Assembly: GCF_945952405.1 (NCBI RefSeq)
Contig: NZ_CAMFIA010000009.1
Span: 1-64,000 of the forward strand
Source of the DNA: an uncultured Stenotrophomonas sp.
GTDB lineage: Bacteria > Pseudomonadota > Gammaproteobacteria > Xanthomonadales > Xanthomonadaceae
Reading direction: 5' to 3'
DNA: 64,000 bases
This document shows, one piece after another, positions 1 to 8,097 of the stretch. The notes below the pieces were generated by a model that had not been told where the DNA came from, did not search any database, and saw only the letters and a list, made by a program, of their open reading frames with translations. Numbering within the stretch: position 1 is the stretch's first letter; the number at the start of each line of letters is the position of its first letter. The position numbers were made by a program, and so were the translations under genes.

Positions 1-622
1 GGCGCAGGCCACCGGCTTCTGTCGTTTGCCACCAGTCCAGCTGTTCCACCTTGCCGGCATCCACGCCCCAGGCGATGAGCTGGTCGCCGACGCCGAGCGG
101 GGCGATGAAACGCGCGGTCTTGCCGGCCAGCTGCATCACCGCGGCATGGTCGAGGTGGTCGTAGTGGTTGTGCGAGAGGATCACGCCGGCGATCGGCGGC
201 AGCGCATCGATGCTGATCGGCGGCGCATGGAAGCGCGCCGGGCCCATCCATTGCACCGGTGAGGCGCGCTCGGAGAACACCGGGTCGGTCAACCAGTACT
301 GGCCGCGCAGCTTCAGCAGGATGGTGGAATGGCCGAGCCGGAACAGGCTGCGATCCGGCGCGGCGTCCAAGGTGGCCCGGTCCAGCGGCAGCACCGGAAT
401 GGGGTGTGCCGGTACCGTGCCCTTGGGCTTGTTGAACAGGAACGTCCACCAGATCTCGGCGCCGTCGCGCAGGCCCATCGCCGGGCGCGGCAGGGCATTG
501 CGGAACCTGCCGTCGCGGTACTGCGGTGAATCGGGGAAGTCGGGGAGGGACCAGGACTTGCAGAAGGTATAGGCGGTCACGGCGAGGATTCCGAGCAGGA
601 GGACAAGGAGCAGGCGCTTCAT
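1..622 (-). CDS. MBL-fold metal-dependent hydrolase, C-terminus off the window
   Basis: Reading leftwards from ATG at 622, the frame begins MKRLLLVLLLGILAV, an N-terminal membrane anchor or signal segment, and stays open to the window edge (207 codons seen). Around residues 155-165 lies SHNHYDHLDH, the HxHxDH zinc motif of metallo-beta-lactamase-fold hydrolases. The preceding text (WLTDPVFSERASP) is typical of the UlaG / NAPE-PLD-like branch, whose members hydrolyse phosphodiesters or lactones. The substrate cannot be told from sequence. It is divergent from a TetR gene with two palindromes between them, so TetR control is likely. The fold is secure; the function is not. Confidence 0.85.
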   Translation of the reverse strand, partial: MKRLLLVLLLGILAVTAYTFCKSWSLPDFPDSPQYRDGRFRNALPRPAMGLRDGAEIWWTFLFNKPKGTVPAHPIPVLPLDRATLDAAPDRSLFRLGHSTILLKLRGQYWLTDPVFSERASPVQWMGPARFHAPPISIDALPPIAGVILSHNHYDHLDHAAVMQLAGKTARFIAPLGVGDQLIAWGVDAGKVEQLDWWQTTEAGGLR

Positions 623-639
623 GGGTGACGTCCGCTGGG

Positions 640-690
640 TACACTGCACAGTGTAGTTTCGTGTTTTTCAAAAGTACACTGCCGGGTGTA
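640..690. promoter_or_regulatory. Two TetR-type operators between divergent genes
   Basis: A perfect 16-bp palindrome TACACTGCACAGTGTA lies at 640-655. A second copy with the same outer half-sites (TACAC...GTGTA) lies at 675-690, 35 bp further on. Both sit in the 104-bp gap between the MBL hydrolase (start 622) and the TetR gene (start 727). That is where a TetR dimer would repress both genes. Binding is inferred. Confidence 0.65.
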
Positions 691-726
691 AAATGTGCGC
701 ATCCGTTCAGTTATCTGGTTCCAGCC

Positions 727-1338
727 ATGTCCCGAGCCCCACAACGCCTGACCGATCGCAAGCGCGAGGCCATCGTGCGCGCGGCGGTGGAGGAGTTCCG
801 TGCATCGGGGTACGAGGCGACCAGCATGGACCGCATCGCCGAGGTGGCCGGGGTTTCCAAGCGCACCGTCTACAACCACTTCCCGAGCAAGGAAGCGTTG
901 TTCTCGATGATCCTGGAGGCGTTGTGGGAGCGCAGCGTGGCCAGCGACACCCTGCCGTACCGCGCCGACCAGCCGCTGCAGGCCCAGCTGCTGCAGTTGC
1001 TGGGGCAGAAGCTGGACCTGCTCAGTGATGCCAACTTCATCGATCTGGCGCGGGTGGCGATGGCCGAGATCATCCATTCGCCGGAACGTGCGCAGGCCAT
1101 CGTCTGCCGCATGGGCGAAAAGGAGAGCGGCGAGAGTGCGTGGATCCGTGCGGCGATCGCCGATGGCCGGCTGCGCCAGGTTGATCCCGAGTTCGCCGGC
1201 CACCAGCTGCACGGGCTGGTGAAGAGCTTCGCGTTCTGGCCGCAGGTGACGATGGGGCAGGCACCGTTGAACGCGGCCGAGCGTGCACGCGTGGCCGAAT
1301 CGGCGGTGGCGATGTTCCTGGGCTTCTACGCGGCCTGA
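727..1338 (+). CDS. TetR/AcrR-family transcriptional regulator
   Basis: 203 residues. The N-terminal HTH is clear: REAIVRAAVEEFRASGYEATSMDRIAEVAGVS then KRTVYNHFPSKEALF, residues about 12-58. The C-terminal half resembles the AcrR-like C-terminal domain that binds hydrophobic ligands. The start at 727 (MSRAPQRL) is preferred to the upstream in-frame ATG at 526, because 526 would run the gene back through the divergent promoter and the hydrolase. Two TACAC palindromes lie just upstream. It probably represses itself and the divergent hydrolase. The inducer is unknown. Confidence 0.9.
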   Translation: MSRAPQRLTDRKREAIVRAAVEEFRASGYEATSMDRIAEVAGVSKRTVYNHFPSKEALFSMILEALWERSVASDTLPYRADQPLQAQLLQLLGQKLDLLSDANFIDLARVAMAEIIHSPERAQAIVCRMGEKESGESAWIRAAIADGRLRQVDPEFAGHQLHGLVKSFAFWPQVTMGQAPLNAAERARVAESAVAMFLGFYAA

Positions 1339-1352
1339 GTGGGCGCGGTGGC

Positions 1353-3299
1353 CTAGCTGGCGACGAAGCGTCGGAACTCGTCAGCCGGCAATGCCGCCGA
1401 GTACAGGTAGCCCTGGCCGACATCCACGCCCAGCGCCCGCAGCTGCTGCTCCTGCGCCAGGGTTTCAGTGCCCTCGGCGACCACGATCGCGCCGCAGCGG
1501 TGCGCGACCTCGACGATGAAGCGTACGATCGACTGCGATTTGGCGTCGGACAGCGTGGCGATCAGCGCCTGTTCGATCTTGACCTCGGCGATGGCCAGCT
1601 GCGACAGCAGGATCAGGGTCGAATAGCCGGCGCCGAAGTCATCCAGTGACAACGTGACCTCCGCTGCCAGCAGCTGCGCGATGTTGGCATCGACCTCATC
1701 GCGTTCGACGATCTCGGTCCACTCTACAATCTCCAGGCGCAGCATCGTCCCAGGCACGCCGTGCAGTTGCAGCAGCTCCTGCAGGCGCAGGCCGAAGCCG
1801 GGCGAGCGCAGTGACTCGGCGGAAACATTGACGGCCACGGTCAGTCGCGAGCCGTCACTGTGGCACTGCTGCAGGAAGTGGGCGGCCGACTGCAGCGTGG
1901 CCCATTCCAGCGCGGCCAGACGGCCCTGCCGGCGCAGCAGCGAGATCACCCGCATCGGCGCGATCATCCGGCCTTCGCCATCACGCATGCGCAGCAGTGC
2001 TTCGGCGCCTACCAGTTGGCGGTCCTGCAGGCGGTGCTTGGGCTGGTAGCACAGCGGTGCGTCGGCGTGCTGCAGCCAGTGGTCCAGGGCGCGCTCGATC
2101 TGCGCGTCGATTTCGCTGTCGCGCTGGATCGGATCATCGAAGAACACCACGCCGGATTCGATCGCACTCAGCGCCAGGGTGATCGCGCGGAAGGGCAGGT
2201 GCCCATCCTCGGCATCGGTCGGTGGCTTCAGCTCGACCACCGCGCAGCGGACCAGCGGGCGAAAGCCTGGCCAGTCCTCGCCGATGCGCTCGGCCAGGCC
2301 GGAGGCCAGCTCGCTGATCTGCGGCTGCGCGCGCAGTTCCGACAACGAGATATCCGGGACCAGGACCGCCAGCGCGGCATCGCCGAACTGGTAGATCTCC
2401 ACGCCGGTGGGCGGCAGTGATGGCAGCAGCCGACGCACATGATCGCTGCTGTCGCGGTGCCACAGTCCGTTGTCCTGCAGGGGGCCGTAGCGCAGGCGCA
2501 GATCGCGCAGGTTGCCCATCTCGGCCACGATCAGGCAGGCCTTGCCGGTGCCCGCATGATCACGCCAGTAGTGCTGCAGGCGCTCGCCGAGGGCGCGCAT
2601 GTTGGGCAAGCCACTGATCGGATCGATGCGCAGCCAGGCCTGTTCGCGCTGACGCTGGGCATCGATCTGGGCGTCGTTGTACACCAGCGCGAACACCGCG
2701 CCGAGCATCAGCAGGGAGACCGGCAGTGCCAGCAGGCGCTGGAACGCCAGCTGTGCCACCGGCAGCTGATCGGCGCCGATGAGGGCCACGCCCAGGGCCA
2801 GGCCGAGCGCGGTTACCGCGATGCGCACGCCCCAGGCCTGCAGGATCGTGCGCAGCGAGAGTTCATTGAGCATGCGCGGGTGCAGGCGCCCGCGCAGCCA
2901 GATGCCGGCCAGCATCTGCAGCAGCGACTCGAGGCTGGCCGCGAGGAAGAACTGGGTGCCGGTGAACTGGTAGCGGGCCAGCAGGCTGGCGGCCAGGCAG
3001 GCGAGGCCACCGCGCCAACCGCCGAGCAGGCCGCTGACCAGCAGGATGTCAAAGCCGAGGTGGAGCTTGACCACGCCCTGCGTGTAACGGGCCACGAACC
3101 AGGAGTTGAACAGGTAGATGAGCCCCAGAGCCACGCCCACGTAGAGGCGGCGGCCCTCGATGGCATGTCCGGCGCGGCGGGTGCCGATCAGCAGCACGCC
3201 GATCATGCCGATCACCGCCGTGGCCTGCAGCAGGTACAGCGGCAGGCTGGGCAGAGCGCTGTCCAGGACCTGGGCCGAGACCCGTGAAAGCGCATCCAT
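1353..3299 (-). CDS. Membrane EAL phosphodiesterase with degenerate GGDEF
   Basis: 648 residues. The N-terminus (about 10-200) is a run of hydrophobic helices resembling the 5TM-LYT (LytS-like) sensor. Next comes a GGDEF domain in which the signature is FGDAA, so cyclase activity is not expected. The EAL domain (about 395-648) keeps the metal and catalytic set: GAEALLRM, VNVSAESL, LEIVEW, DDFGAGYS, VKIE, AEGTET and GQGY. It should hydrolyse cyclic di-GMP at the inner membrane. The start at ATG 3299 fits the membrane region; a longer in-frame start at 3488 would overlap the LysR gene. It converges with tetR, with a 14-bp gap. Confidence 0.88.
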   Translation of the reverse strand: MDALSRVSAQVLDSALPSLPLYLLQATAVIGMIGVLLIGTRRAGHAIEGRRLYVGVALGLIYLFNSWFVARYTQGVVKLHLGFDILLVSGLLGGWRGGLACLAASLLARYQFTGTQFFLAASLESLLQMLAGIWLRGRLHPRMLNELSLRTILQAWGVRIAVTALGLALGVALIGADQLPVAQLAFQRLLALPVSLLMLGAVFALVYNDAQIDAQRQREQAWLRIDPISGLPNMRALGERLQHYWRDHAGTGKACLIVAEMGNLRDLRLRYGPLQDNGLWHRDSSDHVRRLLPSLPPTGVEIYQFGDAALAVLVPDISLSELRAQPQISELASGLAERIGEDWPGFRPLVRCAVVELKPPTDAEDGHLPFRAITLALSAIESGVVFFDDPIQRDSEIDAQIERALDHWLQHADAPLCYQPKHRLQDRQLVGAEALLRMRDGEGRMIAPMRVISLLRRQGRLAALEWATLQSAAHFLQQCHSDGSRLTVAVNVSAESLRSPGFGLRLQELLQLHGVPGTMLRLEIVEWTEIVERDEVDANIAQLLAAEVTLSLDDFGAGYSTLILLSQLAIAEVKIEQALIATLSDAKSQSIVRFIVEVAHRCGAIVVAEGTETLAQEQQLRALGVDVGQGYLYSAALPADEFRRFVAS

Positions 3300-3361
3300 A
3301 GCAGGTTCCCGCCTGTGACCGACGGCCAGTAAGGGCAGGGTAGTCGCAGCTGCGTGCAGGT

Positions 3362-4264
3362 TCAATTGCACCGGTCGCCTTCGCGCAGCAGGTGTTCGGC
3401 CATGAAATCGACAAACGCTCGCACGCGCGGCGGCTGGTGGCGATGGCTTGGCCAGAGTGCCCAGAAGGTGCTTTGTTCGGTGCTCCATTTATCCAGCACG
3501 CTGACCAGCACGCCGCTGTCGAGCGCGTCCCGGATGGCGAAGGCGGGCAGGCAGGCGATGCCGTGGCCGTCGATGGCCATGTGCAGGATGGTCTCGAGAT
3601 GGTTGGCGGTCATTGCCGGCGTCAGCCGCATCTCATGGCCTTGCTCAGCCGCCTGCAGTGGCCACCGCTCGATCAGCCCGGTGCCGGGGAAGCGATGCAG
3701 AAGGCAGGCATGGCTGCTCAGCTCGTCCGGATGCTGGGGCGTGCCGCGGTTCGCGAAGTACATAGGGGCGCCGACGCACAGCAGGCGGGTACTCCCGAGG
3801 TTGCGGCCGTGCAGTCTGGAGTCGGCGGGACTGCCGGTGCGGACGACTGCATCGAAACCCTCTTCGATGACATCGACAAGGCGGTCGCTGAAGTGCAGGT
3901 CGAGTTCGACGGCGGGGAAGCGCCGTGCGAATGCCGAAAGCACGGGCAGCATCAGTCCGCTTGCGAGTGGAAGGCTGAGTTTCAGGCGGCCGCTCGGCGC
4001 GGCGTGGGCGTCGCTGAGCTCACGCTCGGCCGCGGCGACCTCGATCATGATGCGGCGGCATCGCTCGAGGAACTGCTCGCCTTCGGCGGTCAGGCTGACA
4101 CTACGGGTATTGCGATGCAGGAGGCGGGCGCCCAGGCGTTCCTCCAGCCTGGCGATGGTCTTGCTTGCCGCCGAGGGAGTGATGCCGCGCTGGCGAGCGG
4201 CGGAGGCGAAGCTGCGTGCCTCGGCGACCAGGACAAAGAGGCTGAGACCGGCAAGGCTGTCCAT
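3362..4264 (-). CDS. LysR-family transcriptional regulator
   Basis: 300 residues, the usual LysR length. The N-terminal winged HTH is plain (LFVLVAEARSFASAARQRGITPSAASKTIARLEERLG, residues 9-45), followed by LLHRNTRSVSLTAEGE and a periplasmic-binding-fold effector domain. It is divergently transcribed from an MFS transporter that starts 119 bp away, the classic arrangement for a LysR regulator and its target. A palindrome lies between them. The effector ligand is unknown. Confidence 0.92.
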   Translation of the reverse strand: MDSLAGLSLFVLVAEARSFASAARQRGITPSAASKTIARLEERLGARLLHRNTRSVSLTAEGEQFLERCRRIMIEVAAAERELSDAHAAPSGRLKLSLPLASGLMLPVLSAFARRFPAVELDLHFSDRLVDVIEEGFDAVVRTGSPADSRLHGRNLGSTRLLCVGAPMYFANRGTPQHPDELSSHACLLHRFPGTGLIERWPLQAAEQGHEMRLTPAMTANHLETILHMAIDGHGIACLPAFAIRDALDSGVLVSVLDKWSTEQSTFWALWPSHRHQPPRVRAFVDFMAEHLLREGDRCN

Positions 4265-4276
4265 GGACGATGATTG

Positions 4277-4292
4277 ATGACGTTGATGTCAT
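4277..4292. promoter_or_regulatory. Palindrome in the LysR/MFS intergenic region
   Basis: ATGAC-N6-GTCAT, five-base arms, ends 13 bp upstream of the lysR start codon. It has the size and position of a LysR autoregulatory half of the operator region. This is inferred from position and symmetry only. Confidence 0.4.
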
Positions 4293-4383
4293 GAAAGTAT
4301 GGACCTTGCGCTGGATTTTTCCAGGATAACGTCGTCGATAGCATCAATCCCGTGGCGCTGGGCCATGCTGAAGCTTCCTCCCC

Positions 4384-5895
4384 ATGTCTGTTTCATGTTC
4401 GCGCGCTGCCGAATCTCCCGGTCGTGGGCTGGTCCTTGCCGGCTGCCTGACCGCGCTCACCATTCCTTTGAGCATCGCCAGCCCCGCTGTGGGCATCCCG
4501 GCGATACGCGCGGCCCTGGGCGGTACTCCTGCAGAGCTGTCCTGGATGATCAACGCCTATCTGCTGACCTACGGCAGCACCACGCTGGTGGCCGGAAGGC
4601 TGGCCGACCTGTACGGCAGGCGCAGGGTCTGGATCCTGGGCGGCGTGCTGTTCTCGATCGTCACCGGCCTGATTCCACTGATGCCCGGCGTGGCATGGAT
4701 GAATGCCATGCGGCTGTTGCAGGGGATGGCCGCGGCGGCAGCGTTTGCCGGCGCGATGGCATCGCTGGCACAGGTGTTCGATGGCCGGGCCCGGGCGAAG
4801 GTGTTCAGCCTGATCGGAACCACCTTTGGTGCCGGAGCCGCTGGCGGGCCCTTGCTGGCGGGTGGGCTGATCGATGGCCTGGGCTGGGAGTGGGTGTTCT
4901 ATCTGCCGGCGCTGCTGGCTGCGCTGACCGTGCCGCTGGTCGCCGTTGCATCCGTCGAGTCGAAGCATCCCGGTTCGCCCCGCCTGGATTGGCTGGGCGC
5001 GGCAACCTTCACATGTGCACTGGGTTCACTCACCTACGCCATGATCGTGCTCCCGGAATACGGTGCACTTCATGCGAAGACGCTGGTGCCGCTGCTGCTC
5101 TCGGTCATTCTGCTGGCCGCCTTCATTGCGGTGGAGCGTTCCCATCGCACACCGCTGCTCGATCTCGGGCTGCTGCGCAATCGGCGCTTTGTCGGCGTGC
5201 AGGTTCTGGCCGTGGCACCTGCGTTCTGTTACGTGGTCCTGCTGGTCCTGCTGCCGGCAGGTTTCATTGGTGTTGAAGGCCTGCGGCCAAGCGAGGCAGG
5301 GCTGGCGATGGCGGCACTGTCGGCGCCATTGCTTGTCGTTCCGTTGGCGTCCGGCCATCTGCTGCGATGGATGCCTGCACAGGTGTTGTGTTGTGCCGGC
5401 CTGTTGATCGCAGCGGCGGGCCTGGCCTGGCTTGCACAGGCGGTCGATGCCCCGTCGCAACGATGGCTGCCGATGCTGGTCATCGGGATCGGAATCGGAC
5501 TGCCCTGGGGCATCATGGATGGGCTGGCGGTCAGCGTGGTCGCCAGGGAGCAGGCGGGCATGGCTGCCGGCATCTTCAACGCCATGCGATTGGCCGGTGA
5601 TGCCATGGCACTGGCCATTGTCGGCATCATGCTCTCGGCGCGTATCGGTGCGCATCTGATGCGGGAGGCCGGCCCGGTGGCCCGCGCCACGTCGCACAAA
5701 CTGTCCGTGGGCGACCTTGCCGGGGTTGCGCAGGAACTGCCAGGCGTATCCCGAACGGTCCTGGCCAACGCCTATCTGCAAGCGCTCCACGGCCAGCTGT
5801 TGATCCTGGCCGCGGCCACGGTGGTTTGCGCCGTCGTGCTCTGGTACCTGTTGCGCGAAGAGCGTGCGACGGCTCAGGCCGGAGGCGGTCAGTAG
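4384..5895 (+). CDS. MFS transporter, DHA2-like drug exporter
   Basis: 503 residues with about 14 hydrophobic segments, matching the 14-TMS DHA2 drug:proton antiporters. MFS motif A is seen as GRLADLYGRRRVW (about residues 71-83) between TM2 and TM3, and the motif C region is GTTFGAGAAGGPLLAG near residue 145. It sits in the inner membrane and probably exports small toxic molecules using the proton gradient. The divergent LysR gene is the likely regulator. Its stop overlaps the convergent SDR gene by 7 bp. Confidence 0.88.
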   Translation: MSVSCSRAAESPGRGLVLAGCLTALTIPLSIASPAVGIPAIRAALGGTPAELSWMINAYLLTYGSTTLVAGRLADLYGRRRVWILGGVLFSIVTGLIPLMPGVAWMNAMRLLQGMAAAAAFAGAMASLAQVFDGRARAKVFSLIGTTFGAGAAGGPLLAGGLIDGLGWEWVFYLPALLAALTVPLVAVASVESKHPGSPRLDWLGAATFTCALGSLTYAMIVLPEYGALHAKTLVPLLLSVILLAAFIAVERSHRTPLLDLGLLRNRRFVGVQVLAVAPAFCYVVLLVLLPAGFIGVEGLRPSEAGLAMAALSAPLLVVPLASGHLLRWMPAQVLCCAGLLIAAAGLAWLAQAVDAPSQRWLPMLVIGIGIGLPWGIMDGLAVSVVAREQAGMAAGIFNAMRLAGDAMALAIVGIMLSARIGAHLMREAGPVARATSHKLSVGDLAGVAQELPGVSRTVLANAYLQALHGQLLILAAATVVCAVVLWYLLREERATAQAGGGQ

Positions 5896-6605
5896 CGCGG
5901 GTCGGCGATGGCAGGCAGCACCAGTTCGCGCACGAAACCGGAGGGTGACAGCTGCAGCAGTGCACGCACCATCGCCACCACATCGTGCACCGGCACCTGC
6001 TCGCCGTTGCCGCGCGCCGCAGCCTCCGCCACCGGTACCGACACTGCATCGTCGGTATTGAGGTAGCCCAGCTGCAGGTTGGTCACTGCCAGCCGGCGGT
6101 CACGGAAGCCCTCGCGCAGCGCGTCGGCGATGCCATTGAGGGCGAATTTGGATGCGCCGAACGCCACTTCCGGGCGCCCGCTGCGTGGCAGCGCCGAGGT
6201 CGAGCCGGTCAGCACCAGCTGCGGGCGTGGTGCACCCAGTACGCGCGGCAGCAGTCGTTGCAGCAGCACCAGGGTTGCGGTGATGTTGACGTCCACCAGA
6301 TGGGAGAGCGCGGCATCGCTTTCATCGAGGAAGGCGTACTCGTCGCTGAAGGCCTTGTCTTCCCAGATGCCGAGGTTGTGGATCAGTACGTCAAGATCGG
6401 CTGGCGCCTGCGCGGCGATATGGTCGGCGGCGGTTGTGGGCTGGGCGAGGTCGGCTTCGATCCACTGCAGGGTGACGCCTTGCGGGCAGACAATGCCACG
6501 CGGGCGGCTGCGCGAAACGCCGATGACGGTGTCGCCAGGGCCGCACAGGCCTTCCACGAACGCCCGACCGAGGCCCTTGCTGGCGCCGATGACCATCAGT
6601 TTCAT
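5889..6605 (-). CDS. SDR-family protein lacking the catalytic tyrosine
   Basis: 238 residues from ATG 6605 (MKLMVIGASKGLGRA). The Rossmann GASKGLG motif (residues 7-13), NLG of the NNAG motif (77-79) and the Ser region TGSTS (133-137) are present. The YxxxK motif reads F149-GAS-K153: the codon is TTC, so the proton-donating Tyr is replaced by Phe. The protein should bind NAD(P) but may be catalytically weak or serve as a binding or regulatory protein. It is the last gene of a minus-strand run behind the ArsR-rhodanese and GNAT genes (28-bp gap). Its 3' end overlaps the MFS gene by 7 bp. Confidence 0.85.
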   Translation of the reverse strand: MKLMVIGASKGLGRAFVEGLCGPGDTVIGVSRSRPRGIVCPQGVTLQWIEADLAQPTTAADHIAAQAPADLDVLIHNLGIWEDKAFSDEYAFLDESDAALSHLVDVNITATLVLLQRLLPRVLGAPRPQLVLTGSTSALPRSGRPEVAFGASKFALNGIADALREGFRDRRLAVTNLQLGYLNTDDAVSVPVAEAAARGNGEQVPVHDVVAMVRALLQLSPSGFVRELVLPAIADPRY

Positions 6606-6633
6606 GTTGCTTCCTTGTTCCACAGCGGCGGCC

Positions 6634-7362
6634 TCAGTCGGCCGCAAGAATGACGTCCCAATCGGCGAACGCACGCAGGCCGCTGCGCTCGGCGGTCAGG
6701 ATTGAGGCAATGTTGTCGAGCTGGCAGCGATACTGCGGCTGCAATCCTGCGGCCTGCGCGGACACGGCCATGGCCTGCACCAGCAGGCGGGCATGCCCGC
6801 GGCCACGGGCTTCGGGCAGGGTCAGCACGCCCATGTCGGCAAGGGCGGAGTCCAGGGCCCACGGATACAGGCTGCCGGCGGCAACCAGTTGCTCCCCGTC
6901 GAAGGCACCAAAAACCTGCCAATGATCCAGTTCGACCCAGGCTGCATTGAGATCCTTGTCACTGGCGCGGGCCTGGAACACCTCGAATGCTGCGCTGTCG
7001 GTCGGGCCGAGGCGGCGGATGTGGGGCGGTGCCGGCCGTGCGGGCAGGGCAGCGAGTGTCGCGGCGGGGAAATGGAAGACACGGTCGGCGCCATGCGTGC
7101 GCTGGCCGATCGTCATCAGCCGCTGTTGCAGCTGGGCCAGTGTCCAGCGCGGTTGTGCCCGCAGCTGTAGGCGATCGGCCAGGGCCGTGCTCAGCAGTGC
7201 GCGCGCTGGACCCGTGACCGGCTGCAGCAGCATGCCATCTTCGCCCTCGTCGAAATCATCGCGGCAGGCAAGCTGCAGCAGCGAATCATCCTGCAGCACG
7301 TGTGTGCCGGCGAACACGCGCCGCCAGGCGATGTCGATCAAGGGAGAGAATGCACCTTCCAT
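6634..7362 (-). CDS. GNAT-family N-acetyltransferase
   Basis: 242 residues. The C-terminal half carries the GNAT core: AAGSLYPW (beta 4), MGVLTLPEARGRGHARLLVQAM with the acetyl-CoA-binding RGRGHA segment (about residues 177-190), and a final QCQLDNIASI-like region. The N-terminal about 100 residues look like a second, degenerate GNAT half. The start at 7362 (MEGAFSPL) lies 15 bp after the stop of the upstream ArsR-rhodanese gene, so the two are probably co-transcribed. The acceptor substrate is unknown. Confidence 0.82.
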   Translation of the reverse strand: MEGAFSPLIDIAWRRVFAGTHVLQDDSLLQLACRDDFDEGEDGMLLQPVTGPARALLSTALADRLQLRAQPRWTLAQLQQRLMTIGQRTHGADRVFHFPAATLAALPARPAPPHIRRLGPTDSAAFEVFQARASDKDLNAAWVELDHWQVFGAFDGEQLVAAGSLYPWALDSALADMGVLTLPEARGRGHARLLVQAMAVSAQAAGLQPQYRCQLDNIASILTAERSGLRAFADWDVILAAD

Positions 7363-7376
7363 GATGGCGGTTTCGC

Positions 7377-8042
7377 TCAGTGGTGGGGCAGTTCGACCTG
7401 CAGCCCTGCAGCTTTCCACTCGGGATAGCCTGCGGCAAGCCGCTGCGCGGTCAGTCCGGCATCGCGCAGCATCGCCACCGCATCATTGGACAGCACGCAG
7501 TAGGGGCCACGGCAGTAGGCGACAATGTGGGCGGCACGCGGCAGTTCGTCCATGCGTGCATGCAGTTCCGTGACCGGAATGTTCAGTGCGCCAGGTAGAT
7601 GACCCAGCTCGAATTCCTCGCGCGGCCGCACATCCAGCAGCACCACGCTGCCGCGCTGTTCCAGCAGCTGTTCGACGCTGAGCCCGTCCAATGCGTCGCG
7701 GCGCTGCAGGCTGTCCCGGATCACCTTCTGCATCTCGCTGCGCTGGTGATCGGCATGGTCGCGCAGTGCAGCCAGCAGGTTGCCGACCGGGCCGTCGCCA
7801 CTGCGATAGAGGATGCGCTTGCCGTCGCGGCGGGTCTGCACCAGGCCGGCGCGGCGCAGCTGCTGCAGGTGCTGGGAGGTGTTGGCCACCGACAGGCCGG
7901 TCAGCTCGGCCAATCTTTCCACCGCGCGCTCGCCCTGCGCGATGTGTTCCAGCAGGGCCAGGCGGTGGGCATGGCCAAGCGCGCGTGCGATCTCGGCCAA
8001 GGCCTCCAGCGGCGCGAAGGCGGGCTCGGTTGCGGCATTCAT
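7377..8042 (-). CDS. ArsR-type regulator fused to a rhodanese domain
   Basis: 221 residues. Residues about 12-95 form an ArsR/SmtB winged helix (ALGHAHRLALLEHIAQGE...LTGLSVANTSQHLQQLRRAGLVQTRRDGKRILYR). Residues 120-221 form a rhodanese domain (VVLLDVRPREEFELGHLPGALN) with the active-site loop C177-RGPYC, so it can carry a persulfide. Such fusions are common in proteobacteria and are thought to sense sulfur or redox state. I chose ATG 8042; a GTG at 8051 is an alternative. It heads the operon with GNAT and SDR genes and is divergent from a DUF2938 gene. Confidence 0.9.
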   Translation of the reverse strand: MNAATEPAFAPLEALAEIARALGHAHRLALLEHIAQGERAVERLAELTGLSVANTSQHLQQLRRAGLVQTRRDGKRILYRSGDGPVGNLLAALRDHADHQRSEMQKVIRDSLQRRDALDGLSVEQLLEQRGSVVLLDVRPREEFELGHLPGALNIPVTELHARMDELPRAAHIVAYCRGPYCVLSNDAVAMLRDAGLTAQRLAAGYPEWKAAGLQVELPHH

Positions 8043-8069
8043 GAGCGGCACGCTAGCATTGATCTATCA

Positions 8070-8087
8070 TTCAAGCAAATAATTGAA
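8070..8087. promoter_or_regulatory. Inverted repeat TTCAA-N8-TTGAA, likely ArsR-type operator
   Basis: TTCAA at 8070-8074 and TTGAA at 8083-8087 flank an AT-rich spacer in the 55-bp gap between the ArsR-rhodanese gene and the divergent DUF2938 gene. AT-rich inverted repeats of this size are typical ArsR/SmtB sites. The right arm touches the ribosome-binding region of the plus-strand gene. Confidence 0.5.
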
Positions 8088-8097
8088 GGTGGTGGTC

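Noticed and set aside
2439..3287. Plus-strand frame of 282 codons inside the EAL gene
   Set aside because: Low-complexity shadow of a minus-strand gene with a complete EAL motif set.
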